Source: JANJWP01 sp964482035
GTDB lineage: Bacteria > Patescibacteriota > Gracilibacteria > BD1-5 > UBA2023
Direction: 5' to 3'
Assembly: GCA_964482035.1 (NCBI GenBank)
Contig: CAYZVC010000002.1
Coordinates: 310,001 to 374,000 of the forward strand
DNA: 64,000 bases
Each line of letters opens with the position of its first letter. The first letter of the stretch is position 1. Made by a program: the position numbers and the translations under genes. The notes beneath the pieces are model-generated. The model saw only the letters and a program-made list of their open reading frames with translations, ran no database searches and was not told where the DNA came from. Shown one piece after another: positions 10,306 to 19,911 of the stretch.

Positions 10306-11097
10306 TTAGTACCAACTTTCGTATATGGATGAGGTGACTGGTTTTCAGTCACCTTTTTTCAAGTTACATTTCTGACATAAGAGCTGAATGTTCGATACGT
10401 CGTTGATTCAGAAGTTTTTCAAGGGGACTATGTGGTCGTACTGGCAGTCCTTGTTCGTGCTTATCAATCAACTGATATTCTTCTTGCATAGTGCGCAATA
10501 ACCCCGCTCTCTATGAAATACGGCATTCTTTACCCACTGGGGCATGTACGTTCTTTCGCATTTTGGCCATTCGGATCAAAAGTAAAAAGCCCGAATTTCC
10601 GAAATGTACTCATTGAACTTCTGTAGGAACTCCCTATTTAAGAAAAGGATAAAAAACACCTCATCAACAACTTGTCCGAATATCAGATCGTATTCCTTGG
10701 ACATTAGCATATCCGAATGGTACTCGGCAGATTTTTCTTCCGGGTCGTCATCTTCTGGTGTTTTAAATTGTTTTGACCAGGTATCGAGACTTTTGAAGGG
10801 CCTTCAATGGTAACGCAGCATCTCGTTTGCATAAAAATCATTGGCTCCAGCGCCATTGGCCTCGTCTTGACGCTGCCAAAAGTCTCTATGTACATCATCC
10901 TCAATTACCGTGGCAATGAAATAATGCAGGAGGCTGTATTTCTTGAAGCCATCTTCTTCCGGAATATCCATCTGATCCCAGAAAGTGGCTAACACCTGTA
11001 AATTTCAGGGATTCCATATTGCTGCTTTGCACAATGCGGCATATTGATAGGTCGCAAAATATCGCATTTCTATCATCTTTGATTTATCGGAAGCCAT
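10306..11097 (-). CDS. HNH endonuclease
   Basis: A 263-residue protein. The C-terminal HNH domain is plain: RGYCALCKKN (first zinc pair), QYDHIVPLKNFG with the catalytic DH, VSNIQLLCQKCNLKK (Asn-containing strand and second zinc pair). The N-terminal 150 residues are helical without recognised motif. It points toward the DUF262/HEPN pair with only an 18-base gap, and their terminator hairpin lies inside its 3' coding end. The three genes probably form one island. Start ATG at 11095-11097; later Met codons at 11074 and 11065 are possible. Confidence 0.82.
10332..10358 (+). terminator. Terminator of the DUF262-HEPN operon, inside the HNH gene
   Basis: A 9-bp stem (10332-10340 / 10346-10354) followed by a T-run on plus. 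It lies within the last codons of the converging HNH gene. Confidence 0.7.
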
Positions 11098-11243
11098 GTT
11101 ACCTGCGTTGGTTATTCTTTTACGCTTCGTGTAAGGATATCCATTCCATCCAAAGTATCCATTATCTGTTCACTATCGATTTTAGCGACTCGACAAACTT
11201 CTCTTTCGGGAGATACTCCGATCAAAGCCTAACCCTTCTTCCT

Positions 11244-11783
11244 ATGGCGAAAAATTACAAAATGATCTCTCATAATGATGAGGAAATCGCGAAGTTGATT
11301 GCAAGATTGGAGGTTATGTATGAAGGGCGCAATTTCGAAGAAATCCAAAGTATCGCATTCAATCTCTCATCTTTTGCCAATGCAACGATGCTGCGCGTCG
11401 GATTTTTGAACATTTCCGAACGTCTTCCTGAGTACAGGGACCTTCTTCTCCTATCAATGCGTTGCTTTGTAAGCAACCAAGGCTTTGTTAGTCCTTTGCG
11501 ATACTTTGAATCTCCGGATTCTTCGGAATATCATGAGCACGTCGCGCTTTTTATTCGCGCCATGAAAAATCTATTCGAGGCCCTTGAAAACAATGAGACT
11601 ACTGACGAGCTTGAGGGCTACTGACTTTGGCTTCTTGCACATTATGTCGAACTGCGTTCTTTTCTGAATCCCGATGGTTTGGTTAAGTCCGGTTCGCCAA
11701 ACGTCGTTCAATTCAGCGACGTCATCGAAGGTTTCGAGAGTTTTTTCAAACGACCTTATTCGATTGCCGGGGGTGAGGCTTAG
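11244..11783 (+). CDS. Hypothetical helical protein
   Basis: This 179-residue protein was not recognised. It is acidic and helical, opening AKNYKMISHNDEEIAKLIARL, with no TM segment, signal peptide or metal site. One in-frame TGA (after LEGY) gives Gly; the protein then continues 52 residues to TAG. It lies between the HNH gene (divergent, 146 bases) and the serine integrase (33 bases upstream of it, same strand), so it may be co-expressed with the integrase, for example as a directionality or accessory factor. That is only a guess from position. Confidence 0.6.
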
Positions 11784-11816
11784 GGGATCGATACTTACCG
11801 AAATAACTGAAAAAAC

Positions 11817-13685
11817 ATGACCGCAAATGTCTTTCTATATGCTCGCCGGAGCGAGAAGAAGGGGAAGAATGAATCGATTTCGATAGACAAGCAAATCGAA
11901 GAAATGCGTCTTGAGTGTGCGAAAAATAATTTCAATATAGTTTCAATATTCCAAGAAACGGAGAGTTGATTCCATTCGGGAAAGAGAGGTCAGTACGGTA
12001 AAATGATAGAGGAAATTAAAAAAAGAAACGTCGAAGGTAGTGCCGACTGGATTGATTATGTGATGGTTTACATGACATCCCGCTTGGGGCGTAATACCGA
12101 TGAGAATCATGAACTCGTAAAACTCGTTACCGAAGACGAACTTTTTCAAATTTATTCGATAAAGGAGGATTATGGTCCGGAGTGATGGAGGACGTCCGTA
12201 AAATTCCGATTCAGGGAAGATCTTGACCATGCGGTCAGGGACAGCAAACTGAAATCGACGGACTCTCGCATCAACATGCATGAGGCAATAACCCAGAAAG
12301 GTAAATTGCCCGTCAAGCCTCCGTTTTGATACTCCGTTACAGGAAGGGGCAGCAATACGAGGTTCTGCATAGATGAGGATGCTGCAAGAATCGTGAAGGA
12401 ATGTTTCCAGTTATATTCAACCGGAAACTATTCTTATTCAGACATTGCGGATCATTTAAATGCCCAGTGACATAAGAAATCCAGGCAAGTAGGCGGCCCT
12501 GCGGAGTTCACCTATATGCACATCTGCAAAATCATTACCAACGAACTGTATTTTTGAGGCTATAAGGTGACGTATCGAAACATGGCCTTTGAAGACAGGA
12601 AGTATTTTTTCAGTAGGGGATTGCTGGAATCCATAAACCAGAAGAACGCAACGATTGATTATACGAAAATACTTCAAGATAAACCGGAATGCTTTCAACC
12701 GATAATTCCGGAAAGTCTGTTTGAAATCTGCAAGGATGTCAGGAGATGAAAAAGAACATCCGCCAAGGGTGTTCTACGTGAACAAGAAGAGGCAACCGGA
12801 CGTGAATACACTTGGAAGTGAATTTTAAGATGCCCTTGTTTGAAAAAGTTGGAGGATTATTCGGATTTTCGTGAGATGAGAAGCATGACCTCTGAAACGA
12901 AAACGAAAAAATCAGGCAAAAGCTATCACTACTATCGATGCTCCAGGAATCAGCCGAAATTGTGCGGAAATGAGAGTACGAGCTGATCCCTGATTGAGAA
13001 GGTCGTTTATGATAAGGTGCTCCGTTACTTAAAGTTTACGGCAGAGGAGAAGGATTTATATCTTGAATTGATCAAAAGCCGGATTGGTTCGACTGACACT
13101 CCGGAAGAAATTCAGAGGAAGTCGTTGGAAGCGAATATCGAGACTGAAAAAAGTGCTATCGATCGCTTGCAACGAAAAATCGTTAAAGAAAACGATGATA
13201 CGATATATGCACTGCTGTGCGCCGAATTTTCGGAGAGCAATAAGAGGTTAAAACAATTTGAATCCGAATTGGAACAGATTCCCACGGCCACAAAGGATGA
13301 TTTGGAGAGATTTGAGGAATTTGCCGAATACATCGACCGAATTGCTGAAGACTTTCATAATCTTCCTCCTAGAAAACGTGCGAATATCGCAGATGTCATT
13401 TTCGAGTTCGCTGTTTTCTATCGTAAAGAGCTGATTGACTTCAAGCTGAAGCCATTTTTTCAGGTTGTATATGATCGTGGAGTTCTAACCATGCCTAATC
13501 ACTCTAAAAAAGAGGTTAGAACCCTAAAAAAAAAGAATAGTAAGCCAAGAGATGGCCACTATTCTTTAGATGTTTCGTTTGGTACTCCACATAGAACGCC
13601 GGTGAAACCGAAGATCCTCCAGTTTCTACGGAGCCTCCGCGACTTCGATTTGGCTCCGTTGCTCGCTATACCGCTTGCGGCGTAA
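11817..13685 (+). CDS. Large serine integrase of the left element
   Basis: A 622-residue recombinase. The N-terminal resolvase domain begins FLYARRSEKKG with the catalytic Ser in the usual position and has VYMTSRLGRNTDE. A recombinase domain (KPPFGYSVTGRG, FTYMHICKIITNELYFGGYK) follows, then a zinc ribbon (RCPC ... YRCS...LCGN) and a coiled coil (ANIETEKSAIDRLQRKI). About ten TGA codons encode Gly. The last 34 residues, after the core sequence at 13579-13588, are encoded by DNA of the neighbouring prophage and do not look like integrase sequence; the original C-terminus was probably replaced when the prophage inserted. Confidence 0.93.
13579..13588. other. Prophage attachment site, left (attL core)
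   Basis: TTGGTACTCC matches the core at the tRNA-Glu 3' end at 51922-51931. It lies inside the 3' end of the left element's integrase gene and 78 bases before the prophage amidase stop codon. Confidence 0.7.
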
Positions 13686-14199
13686 GGCTCGCCTGGTACT
13701 GCGAGAAGTTCGTCCGGTCGACTTTCCAAAACGAGTCGGCCACGTCGACCTTGCGGCTCGGGCTTCGACCGTCCCAAAGGATTCCTTTCGGGCTTCCGGA
13801 GTGCGTGAGGTCGGCATGGCGCAGCACGTTCTTCGAAGGGATTCCGAACGTAGCCATGAGGTGCTGAGTGAGCGCCCGGACGGTCTTGCGCTGCGCGTCG
13901 GTGAACGTCCCGTTGGTCGGACCGATGATCTCGATACCGAGCGAATACCGGTTCATGTCCGATCGGCCGTTCCATTCCGATACCCCGGCGTGCCAGAGGA
14001 CGTCGTCCGGAGATCCGATCTTGTACGCGGATCCGTCGACGTCGACGACGAAATGGCACGAGAGAACGGTCGTGAGCTGGCGGATGACTCCGTCGATGGA
14101 TCCGGCGGCCGTCCCGGTGTGGTGGAGGATGACGAATTCCTTGGAGTTCTTGCCCGGTGACTTGTTTGCCGTAGCGAGCGTTTTTTTGAAGGGGAACAT
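13666..14199 (-). CDS. Phage endolysin, N-acetylmuramoyl-L-alanine amidase (Amidase_2)
   Basis: A 177-residue enzyme with the PGRP/Amidase_2 pattern: FVILHHTGT (zinc His pair), SCHFVVDVDGSAYKI, LWHAGVSEWNGRSDMN, YSLGIEIIGP, and VLRHADLTHSGSPKG with the second His and catalytic residue region. It cleaves the amide between MurNAc and the stem peptide at the end of the lytic cycle. It is the last gene of the late operon, directly after two small membrane proteins that look like holins, and has no signal peptide, consistent with holin-dependent release. Confidence 0.92.
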   Translation of the reverse strand: MFPFKKTLATANKSPGKNSKEFVILHHTGTAAGSIDGVIRQLTTVLSCHFVVDVDGSAYKIGSPDDVLWHAGVSEWNGRSDMNRYSLGIEIIGPTNGTFTDAQRKTVRALTQHLMATFGIPSKNVLRHADLTHSGSPKGILWDGRSPSRKVDVADSFWKVDRTNFSQYQASLTPQAV

Positions 14200-14211
14200 G
14201 GTTCCGTTGGG

Positions 14212-14463
14212 TTATCGCTTCTTGTGGATATGCTCCTCGATCCGGTCGAGCCGTATGGTGAGCGCTCCGATAGTGCGTTCGTAACTCTCTACCAGCTGCG
14301 TGAGCGTTTCGCGGAACGTGGCGTGCGCGGATCCCATGTCCGCGGCGTGCTGGGCGTCCTTGGCGGGGATGTACTTCGTGAAGAGCCAGTAAAGTACTCC
14401 TACCAGGATCGCGTAGGCCGACCCGTTTTTGATGATGATTTCGATGAGAGGGGTTGCGTCCAT
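14212..14463 (-). CDS. Putative holin, one membrane segment
   Basis: An 83-residue protein with a single TM segment (AYAILVGVLYWLFTKYI, residues 15-32) and a coiled-coil, charged C-terminus (ETLTQLVESYERTIGALTIR). Size, topology and position just before the endolysin suggest a holin or antiholin that times release of the amidase. There is no sequence signature beyond that. Confidence 0.65.
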   Translation of the reverse strand: MDATPLIEIIIKNGSAYAILVGVLYWLFTKYIPAKDAQHAADMGSAHATFRETLTQLVESYERTIGALTIRLDRIEEHIHKKR

Positions 14464-14466
14464 GGG

Positions 14467-14685
14467 CTACGGATTAGCGGAAGTAGAGTCCGCCTTGTAC
14501 CTGCGGAGCGCGTCGATAGTGACAGACAATGCCGATGCCAACGCCACGCTCTTGAGCGTCTGGATGTCGTAATGCCCGTTCTGGATGCTGAGGAGTACGG
14601 CGAAGAGTACCGGAAGGTAGAAGACCGCCGCGGATCGCGCGGTCTTTTTCGCGTCGGTAACGTCGAAGGTGTCTTTTGCGGACAT
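14467..14685 (-). CDS. Putative holin, small membrane protein
   Basis: A 72-residue protein with a TM segment (AAVFYLPVLFAVLLSIQNG) and a second amphipathic to hydrophobic helix (SVALASALSVTIDALRR). It lies 3 bases upstream of the other holin-like gene. A holin pair before the endolysin is common in siphoviruses; which one forms the hole cannot be told. Confidence 0.6.
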   Translation of the reverse strand: MSAKDTFDVTDAKKTARSAAVFYLPVLFAVLLSIQNGHYDIQTLKSVALASALSVTIDALRRYKADSTSANP

Positions 14686-14697
14686 AGCAGGAAAGGG

Positions 14698-15594
14698 TTA
14701 GACGAGGGTGAGCGGGAAGTTGTCCGCGAACGCACCGTGTTCGTAAGCGCCGCAGCCGATGGTTTCCGGGAACGGTCCGGAAGGACGTACGAACGACGGG
14801 GAAATGAGCTTTCCGCCGACGTACGCCCAATCGCCCGTAGTCGGAATCCCCAGCATGGGGGTGATGCTCGTATCGAAGAGCGAGAGCAGCGTGGCGATGT
14901 CCGGACACCCGAACGGGGTGGTGAACGATACGCCCGGTGCCAGGGTGATTCCGTAATTGTCTCCCGGGATGTTGAGGGAAAAATCCCCTTCGTAATGCAC
15001 GACGTTGGACATTACGGTTACCGATGAGCCGTCGGTAGTGGAAGTCACCGGAATTCCGACGAACGCGCTGACGTCCGAGAAGTTGATCGTGAACGGGGCG
15101 GAAGTGAGGGCGTCTCCGGATTCGACCATGTACGCGAACGTCCAAGTGACCCCGTCGACGGTGGACACCATGTTCGGGCTTTTCCCGAATACGGTCGCCG
15201 TGAGGGTTCCGAGCCGCTCGCTCGCCACCACGGTGAACGTGAGGGTATCCCCGGCGACCGCTACCGCCGGATCCGCGTTGTTCGACGCCACGTGCACGGA
15301 AAGGAGGGTAGGGGCCGTGGAATCCCGGAAGAGGGAGTAATGGAGGCTCGCGCGGTCGCTCCAGGCGAACTCGTACCCGTCCGACGGATATCCCCTCTTG
15401 CGTTCCGGTCCGTTGAGCTGGATGGGAAACCGCTTGATTACCGTTTTCAAGGCCGGATTGGTATTGTCTGCCACCGTCTTGGTGATTCTCCATCTCGGGT
15501 CGGTGATCCTGTTTCCGAGGCTCGATTCCCCGTAATACGTGGTGGTGATGGGACCGGTGACGATGGTCTCGGTGAAGGTCTGTTTTTCTGCCAT
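14698..15594 (-). CDS. Phage structural protein with bacterial Ig-like domain
   Basis: A 298-residue protein, beta-rich, with a central Ig-like stretch (GDTLTFTVVASERLGTLTATVFG, WTFAYMVESGDALTSAPFTINFSD) typical of carbohydrate- or receptor-binding accessory domains on phage particles. It lies between the fibre gene and the holins. No TGA codon occurs in it. A role as a tail tip or fibre accessory protein is inferred from position. Confidence 0.65.
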   Translation of the reverse strand: MAEKQTFTETIVTGPITTTYYGESSLGNRITDPRWRITKTVADNTNPALKTVIKRFPIQLNGPERKRGYPSDGYEFAWSDRASLHYSLFRDSTAPTLLSVHVASNNADPAVAVAGDTLTFTVVASERLGTLTATVFGKSPNMVSTVDGVTWTFAYMVESGDALTSAPFTINFSDVSAFVGIPVTSTTDGSSVTVMSNVVHYEGDFSLNIPGDNYGITLAPGVSFTTPFGCPDIATLLSLFDTSITPMLGIPTTGDWAYVGGKLISPSFVRPSGPFPETIGCGAYEHGAFADNFPLTLV

Positions 15595-15612
15595 GGTGTG
15601 GATAGAAAGGAT

Positions 15613-16029
15613 TTAAGAGAGCGTTGCGTACTCCGTCTTCAGCGTCTCGATGTCCGCGTCGACTTCTCCGGTCGGCTCCCCGAGCGATTCAAGTCCCTTC
15701 CTGGTGTCCGAGAGCTTCCCGAGCATCTGCACGATTTCGGCCTTTCGGAGTTTCGCCGGTTCGGGATCCGGAACGACCTTTCCGTCGACGAGCACCGGAC
15801 GCCCTTCGAAGTCGAACGGAACCGCCTCGTCGTATTCGATTCCCGGAACCTTGATGTTCGAAGGGGCGGCGTAATCCAGGAGCTCCTCGGTGGTCATGGC
15901 GTCGACCTTCGCCTTTTCCTCCTCGAGGATCCGCGCCATTTCCTCTTCGGAGAAATATTCCTGTTTCGTTGGGATTCCTTCAGTAACGTAGGTGATCGCA
16001 CCGTCTTTGACGATCGCGTATTTTTTCAT
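15613..16029 (-). CDS. Hypothetical protein in the tail-fibre module
   Basis: A 138-residue acidic protein with an N-terminal KKYAIVKDGAITYVTEG hairpin-like start and a helical, Glu/Lys-rich middle (SEEEMARILEEEKAKVDAM). It resembles small proteins that follow fibre genes (chaperone or fibre-tip role), but no family was recognised. Confidence 0.6.
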   Translation of the reverse strand: MKKYAIVKDGAITYVTEGIPTKQEYFSEEEMARILEEEKAKVDAMTTEELLDYAAPSNIKVPGIEYDEAVPFDFEGRPVLVDGKVVPDPEPAKLRKAEIVQMLGKLSDTRKGLESLGEPTGEVDADIETLKTEYATLS

Positions 16030-16042
16030 GGTTTGGAAACGG

Positions 16043-17872
16043 TTAGATTTTGAAGACCTTCGAGACTCCGGCGGTTCCGTTGCTTCCGGCGCTTCCGTTG
16101 GATCCGGCGGGTCCTCCGGTGTTCGGCTGGCCGGTTCCGAGCGCTCCTCCTGTTCCCGCCGCCACGTTCACGAGGGCCGTGACGGTCTGGTCGGAAAGCG
16201 AGTAGAAGACGATCGCGACGCCACCGTGCGCCCCGGCCCCTCCTCCGCCGCCTCCTGCCGCCTGCGCCGCCTGGTTTACGGATCCTCCGCTTCCGCCCGC
16301 CCCGCCCGTTCCGCCGTTCCCGCCGTGGCAGTCGAAGAGGACATTCGTGTTGTTCGCGACGATGCGGCGGGCGCATACGAAGAGGATCCCTCCGGGAGAA
16401 CCGGAACCTCCTCCGTCCCCGCCGATCGAATAGGTGGCCGACCCTCCGAACCCTCCGGCCCCTCCGCCTCCGGGAGACGCGCAGACCTGCGCGCGGACGT
16501 ACGCGGTCCCGAAGTCGATGAGCGAGTAGCAGTCGTGGTAGGTCTTGAGCGGGTTCGCGAGCGTTCCCGTGTTCGTTCCGGAAGTTCCGGCCGCCTGCGC
16601 CGCGGATCCTCCGCCGGTTCCTCCGCTTCCGGGGTTAGCAGCCGCGGCCGTTATGATCGCGCTCGTGGTGTTCGTTCCGTTTCCGGCCGCGTTCTGCCCG
16701 CCGTTCCATTTGTTCGCTCCGGCTCCGCCGACGGTTGATGCCGGCAGCGTTCCGGCCGCGTTCGCCTGGCTTCCGGCGGTCTTGGCGGTAGAAGTTCCCC
16801 CGGTGGCGTTCTGCCCGTCTCCTCCGGCGGCGACGATGTAACCGGTGCCGTTGCGGGTGAGAGTCTGTTTGACGAATACCCGGAACCCGTTCGGCTTGAG
16901 CCATACCCCCGTATTGATCGTGAGGTTGTTGTAGTACATGTCGCGCACCAGGGTCGTGTTGACCGAGATGGTGACGTCGCCGTCGGACCCGTCCCCGAAG
17001 TAATTGATTCCGCCGATGATCGACGAGGGGTTGACCTTCCGGTTCGCCCCGGCCGACACGTCGTAGGCGATGAGGAAGTCCGTATCTCCGAGGATGTCGT
17101 TCTCGAGGGTGGCGCCGCTTATGTCGGTGCTCGATACGAGCGACTGCCCGCTGTACCGCGTGTAATTGAGGCACCTCCAGTTGCCGGATCCGCGGCTCTG
17201 GACGCGCATGACGTCCCCCTGTGCCGTAGTGATGTTCGCCGTTCCCGGAAGGCGCATCGAGGTGGCGTTGTACACGATCGTCGCCGCGGCATCGAAAACG
17301 AGATTGAACTCCGCTCCGGCCTGCACCGTCCCGAGCGAAGTGATGGAAGCGGTACCGGTAACGTATACCGTGTTGCCCGTCGCGGTCGCGAGGTCCAAGG
17401 TGGTGGCCGAAGCCATGTCGGCCCCCGTGGAGAGCGAGAGGACTCCCGTGACGTTGTGCCCGCGCAAAGAAGCCGTCGAACGGTCGTCGGTGATGACTCC
17501 GGAGACGATGGTCGCGAGAGGGATGAAATTCGCCGCCGGGTACGACGCTCCGGAAGCGATGGTGGCGATGCCGGTTCCGTCCGCGGCGTTCGCGGATCCG
17601 TCGTCGATCTTCGCCTGGTCGACGAGCACGTAGACCTTGGTCGTCCCGGTGGTGGTGATCGGGAACGCGTCGGTGTTCTGGTAGTGGACGAGTACTTTCT
17701 GCCCGTTCGTCCTGGTCACTTCGATGAGCGCGGCGCCAGCCGCCACGCTTCCGGAGGTGACGAGAAGGTCGGTAGGGCCGAGCGTTCCTCCGGTGAGGAG
17801 GGAACGGACGGCTGCCGTGAGCTGGTAGTCGTAGTTCTTGTTTTTCCCGTTGAGGACCCCGATGATTTGCAT
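16043..17872 (-). CDS. Tail fibre / receptor-binding protein, glycine-rich
   Basis: A 609-residue protein. The N-terminal 280 residues are beta-rich, as in phage fibre attachment and shaft regions. From about residue 340 the sequence turns into Gly/Ala/Asn-rich repeats (GGGGAGGFGG, GGNGGTGGAGGSGG) like the polyglycine sandwich of fibre tips. It contains about 109 glycines, all GGN; not one is TGA, although the host reads TGA as Gly. It likely contacts the cell surface. Codon choice in this gene is discussed among the findings. Confidence 0.85.
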   Translation of the reverse strand: MQIIGVLNGKNKNYDYQLTAAVRSLLTGGTLGPTDLLVTSGSVAAGAALIEVTRTNGQKVLVHYQNTDAFPITTTGTTKVYVLVDQAKIDDGSANAADGTGIATIASGASYPAANFIPLATIVSGVITDDRSTASLRGHNVTGVLSLSTGADMASATTLDLATATGNTVYVTGTASITSLGTVQAGAEFNLVFDAAATIVYNATSMRLPGTANITTAQGDVMRVQSRGSGNWRCLNYTRYSGQSLVSSTDISGATLENDILGDTDFLIAYDVSAGANRKVNPSSIIGGINYFGDGSDGDVTISVNTTLVRDMYYNNLTINTGVWLKPNGFRVFVKQTLTRNGTGYIVAAGGDGQNATGGTSTAKTAGSQANAAGTLPASTVGGAGANKWNGGQNAAGNGTNTTSAIITAAAANPGSGGTGGGSAAQAAGTSGTNTGTLANPLKTYHDCYSLIDFGTAYVRAQVCASPGGGGAGGFGGSATYSIGGDGGGSGSPGGILFVCARRIVANNTNVLFDCHGGNGGTGGAGGSGGSVNQAAQAAGGGGGGAGAHGGVAIVFYSLSDQTVTALVNVAAGTGGALGTGQPNTGGPAGSNGSAGSNGTAGVSKVFKI

Positions 17873-17890
17873 GCTTGTTTCGGTAAATGA

Positions 17891-17939
17891 AAAATGCCCG
17901 ACGTGACGATACGGTCGGGCATATCCGTTCCAATGTCAT
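17891..17939 (-). promoter_or_regulatory. Repeated intergenic element, copy 1 (motif plus hairpin)
   Basis: Motif ATGACATTGGAACGG (minus strand, 17925-17939) overlaps the stop of the upstream tail gene and is followed by a 9-bp hairpin (17894-17902 / 17914-17922) and a U-rich stretch. It is one of eight related copies between late genes. Confidence 0.7.
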
Positions 17940-19012
17940 TATTTCACCTCGAGGGCTTTCGTCCGCGCGGCGAGATCCGAAATCGTCTCGAGGATCGTCG
18001 GCGTCCGGACCTTGGTTTTCGATAGCGAGAACGTCACGGTCGGCAGGTCGCCGTTCCGGAATTCCTTCGATACGACCTTCATGGATCCGTCGAATTTCAT
18101 GATGTCCGTCCCTCCGTCCAGGTACACCTTCACGAGGTCACCCACGTCGGCGGCGAAGAAGTCCGACGACGTGGGTACGGCGTCTATTTCCCGAACGGAA
18201 TCCTTGCGGTCGGCGAGATACGCCGTGGCGGCCGCCGTGAGGTCTCCGGATACCGGAGCGGACTTCTCCACGCGTCAGAACGACGATATGCTCGTGGCGT
18301 CCGAGAATTCCACCGCCGACGTGCCGTCCTTCGCGATGCCGGCGTTCGCCATGTTGTCCGAATCGTACGACACCGACGCCGAGTTGACCGTGCGCTCCGA
18401 CGGGCTGGCGAAATCGTAGCGGAATTCTACGGCCGAACTCCCGGAACTCCTGTCCGTTCCGATCGTCTGCTTGAACCGGAGCACCATGTCTCGGATCTCG
18501 AACTCGTATCAGCTCGCTGCCAAGTCCTTCAGCACGTCGAGGACCGTTTGCCCCCTGGAGTAATTTTTCGTGACGGCGGTGGTGACTCCGCAGTCGACGG
18601 ATATTCCGGACGCCCCGCGCCCGTTGATGTCGGAAATCATCTCGTTCACTACCGAATCGACCGTGGCGCCCGAATAGGCTTTGTCGAAATAGACGAGCTT
18701 GTTCTTGAGGACGAGAAGATGGTCGTTCACGGTCACGGAGGTTTTCGACAAATCGGCCGAAACCGACCGGACGACCCCGTCGATGAGCGTCTTTTCCGTC
18801 GTTCCGGACACTAGGCAGACCTTGCAGCGGTTCCATTCCTTGAAGTTCGCGTAGGCGTTGTCCGGGTTGACGCTCCCGTCCTCCGAGAATACGGGGACGG
18901 AAAACGTCGCCGTCGATACGTCGTTCAGTTTTCGGACGCATTGGAAATCGCGGATTTTGAAGATTTGGGCGACGTTCGCGCCCGAGTGGTCGTAGAGGTA
19001 GGCGACGAGCAT
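17939..19012 (-). CDS. Tail tip / baseplate hub protein (Gp37/Tal-like)
   Basis: A 357-residue protein starting LVAYLYDHSGANVAQIF, with the pattern of siphovirus proteins that follow the distal tail protein (N-terminal hub domain, then beta-rich segments). Two in-frame TGA codons (18505-18507 and 18272-18274) give LAASGYEFEI and SSFGRVEKS. The ATG overlaps the upstream stop (TAATG), which couples it to the distal tail gene. Likely a hub or tail-associated protein at the tail tip. Confidence 0.7.
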
Positions 19013-19899
19013 TAGATGAGTGCGTCACGGAAATAAACGCCGATGGAGAAGTCGTTGGACGGTAACCCGCCGTCGGCGTCGGTCACGGAGAACCGGGTGG
19101 TCCCAACGACGGACGGGAATACGCTTCCGGGGAGCCGTGAGGCGGTGACGTCGGCCCCGTTCTTATAGCACCTGAGTTTCTGCGAATCGATTACGAGCAC
19201 GTCGCCGGCGGCGAGCGATACTCCGATTGAGAACGACGTGCCGTCCGTCACGTTCCGGACGGTGATCGGGCTTTGCGCGCCAGTTCCGGTTTCTCCGGAG
19301 TCGACGCACGTGATTTCGAACCGCGCGGGGGCGGAGAAATTTCCGGCAGTCACGCATTCGATGAAGTTGACGTACCCGTCGAACGCCACGCCGAGTTCCG
19401 TTCCGAGTTCCGTTCCGCCGAACGTCCCTTCCGTTCCGGAGGCGAGGATTTCGTTGAGGCTGCGGTAGATGGGATCCTCGACGCTTTCGAGCGTCACCCT
19501 CCATTTCCAGTAGCTCGACCGGAAGTCGTCGTCCCCGATCGTGAATTCGACCGGATCGCGCACCTTTACCGGCATGGTCCATTCGCGATCGTAAGCGTCC
19601 TTGACGTACAGGGTCTTGGGAATGACCGCCGTGAGGTTCCCCTGGAGTGCGAAAAGGTTCTCCAGATATTCGACGGCCGCGAGTTCGTTCGGGTTGTCGA
19701 GGCGTTCGACGAACCCCTCGAGAGTGACCGTGCGGACGCGGGCGTAAGTGGGGGATACGCTCCGGCCGTGCCATCCGTCGATAGGGCGGGAATCGTCGGA
19801 GGTCGACAGCCGGCGCCATTCGCGGCTCACGTAGTAGATTCCGGAAGACGAGTCCTTGAGGACGTCCGATCCGTCGAGCTTCGCTTGCTTGAAGTCCAT
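19012..19899 (-). CDS. Distal tail protein (Dit-like)
   Basis: A 295-residue protein with the siphovirus distal-tail pattern: early strand and loop with SVSPTYARVRTVTLEGFVER, then EYLENLFALQGNLTAVI, and a C-terminal galectin-like beta part. It forms the ring joining tail tube and tip. It follows the tape measure gene by 12 bases, the normal siphovirus order. No TGA. Confidence 0.75.
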   Translation of the reverse strand: MDFKQAKLDGSDVLKDSSSGIYYVSREWRRLSTSDDSRPIDGWHGRSVSPTYARVRTVTLEGFVERLDNPNELAAVEYLENLFALQGNLTAVIPKTLYVKDAYDREWTMPVKVRDPVEFTIGDDDFRSSYWKWRVTLESVEDPIYRSLNEILASGTEGTFGGTELGTELGVAFDGYVNFIECVTAGNFSAPARFEITCVDSGETGTGAQSPITVRNVTDGTSFSIGVSLAAGDVLVIDSQKLRCYKNGADVTASRLPGSVFPSVVGTTRFSVTDADGGLPSNDFSIGVYFRDALI

Positions 19900-19911
19900 T
19901 TTGATGGTGGG

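Larger units (their letters stand above)
1..13588. mobile_element. Integrated plasmid-like / conjugative element (left end outside the window)
   Basis: This stretch groups conjugation genes (replication-relaxation protein, HerA-type transfer ATPase), a replication protein next to an iteron-bearing spacer, a DNA methylase, a nuclease defence cluster and, at its right end, a large serine integrase. Its genes use TGA for glycine far more often than the prophage or the host genes to the right, and its base composition is visibly more AT-rich. The right boundary is taken at the TTGGTACTCC core at 13579-13588. The ABC exporter and B-box protein could be cargo or host genes. No matching left end was seen, so the element either starts outside the window or has a diverged end. 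Confidence 0.6.

Noticed and set aside
13675..17939. Long open frames on the plus strand opposite the tail and lysis genes
   Set aside because: High GC leaves several frames open; their translations are Arg/Ser/Pro-rich and overlap real phage proteins.
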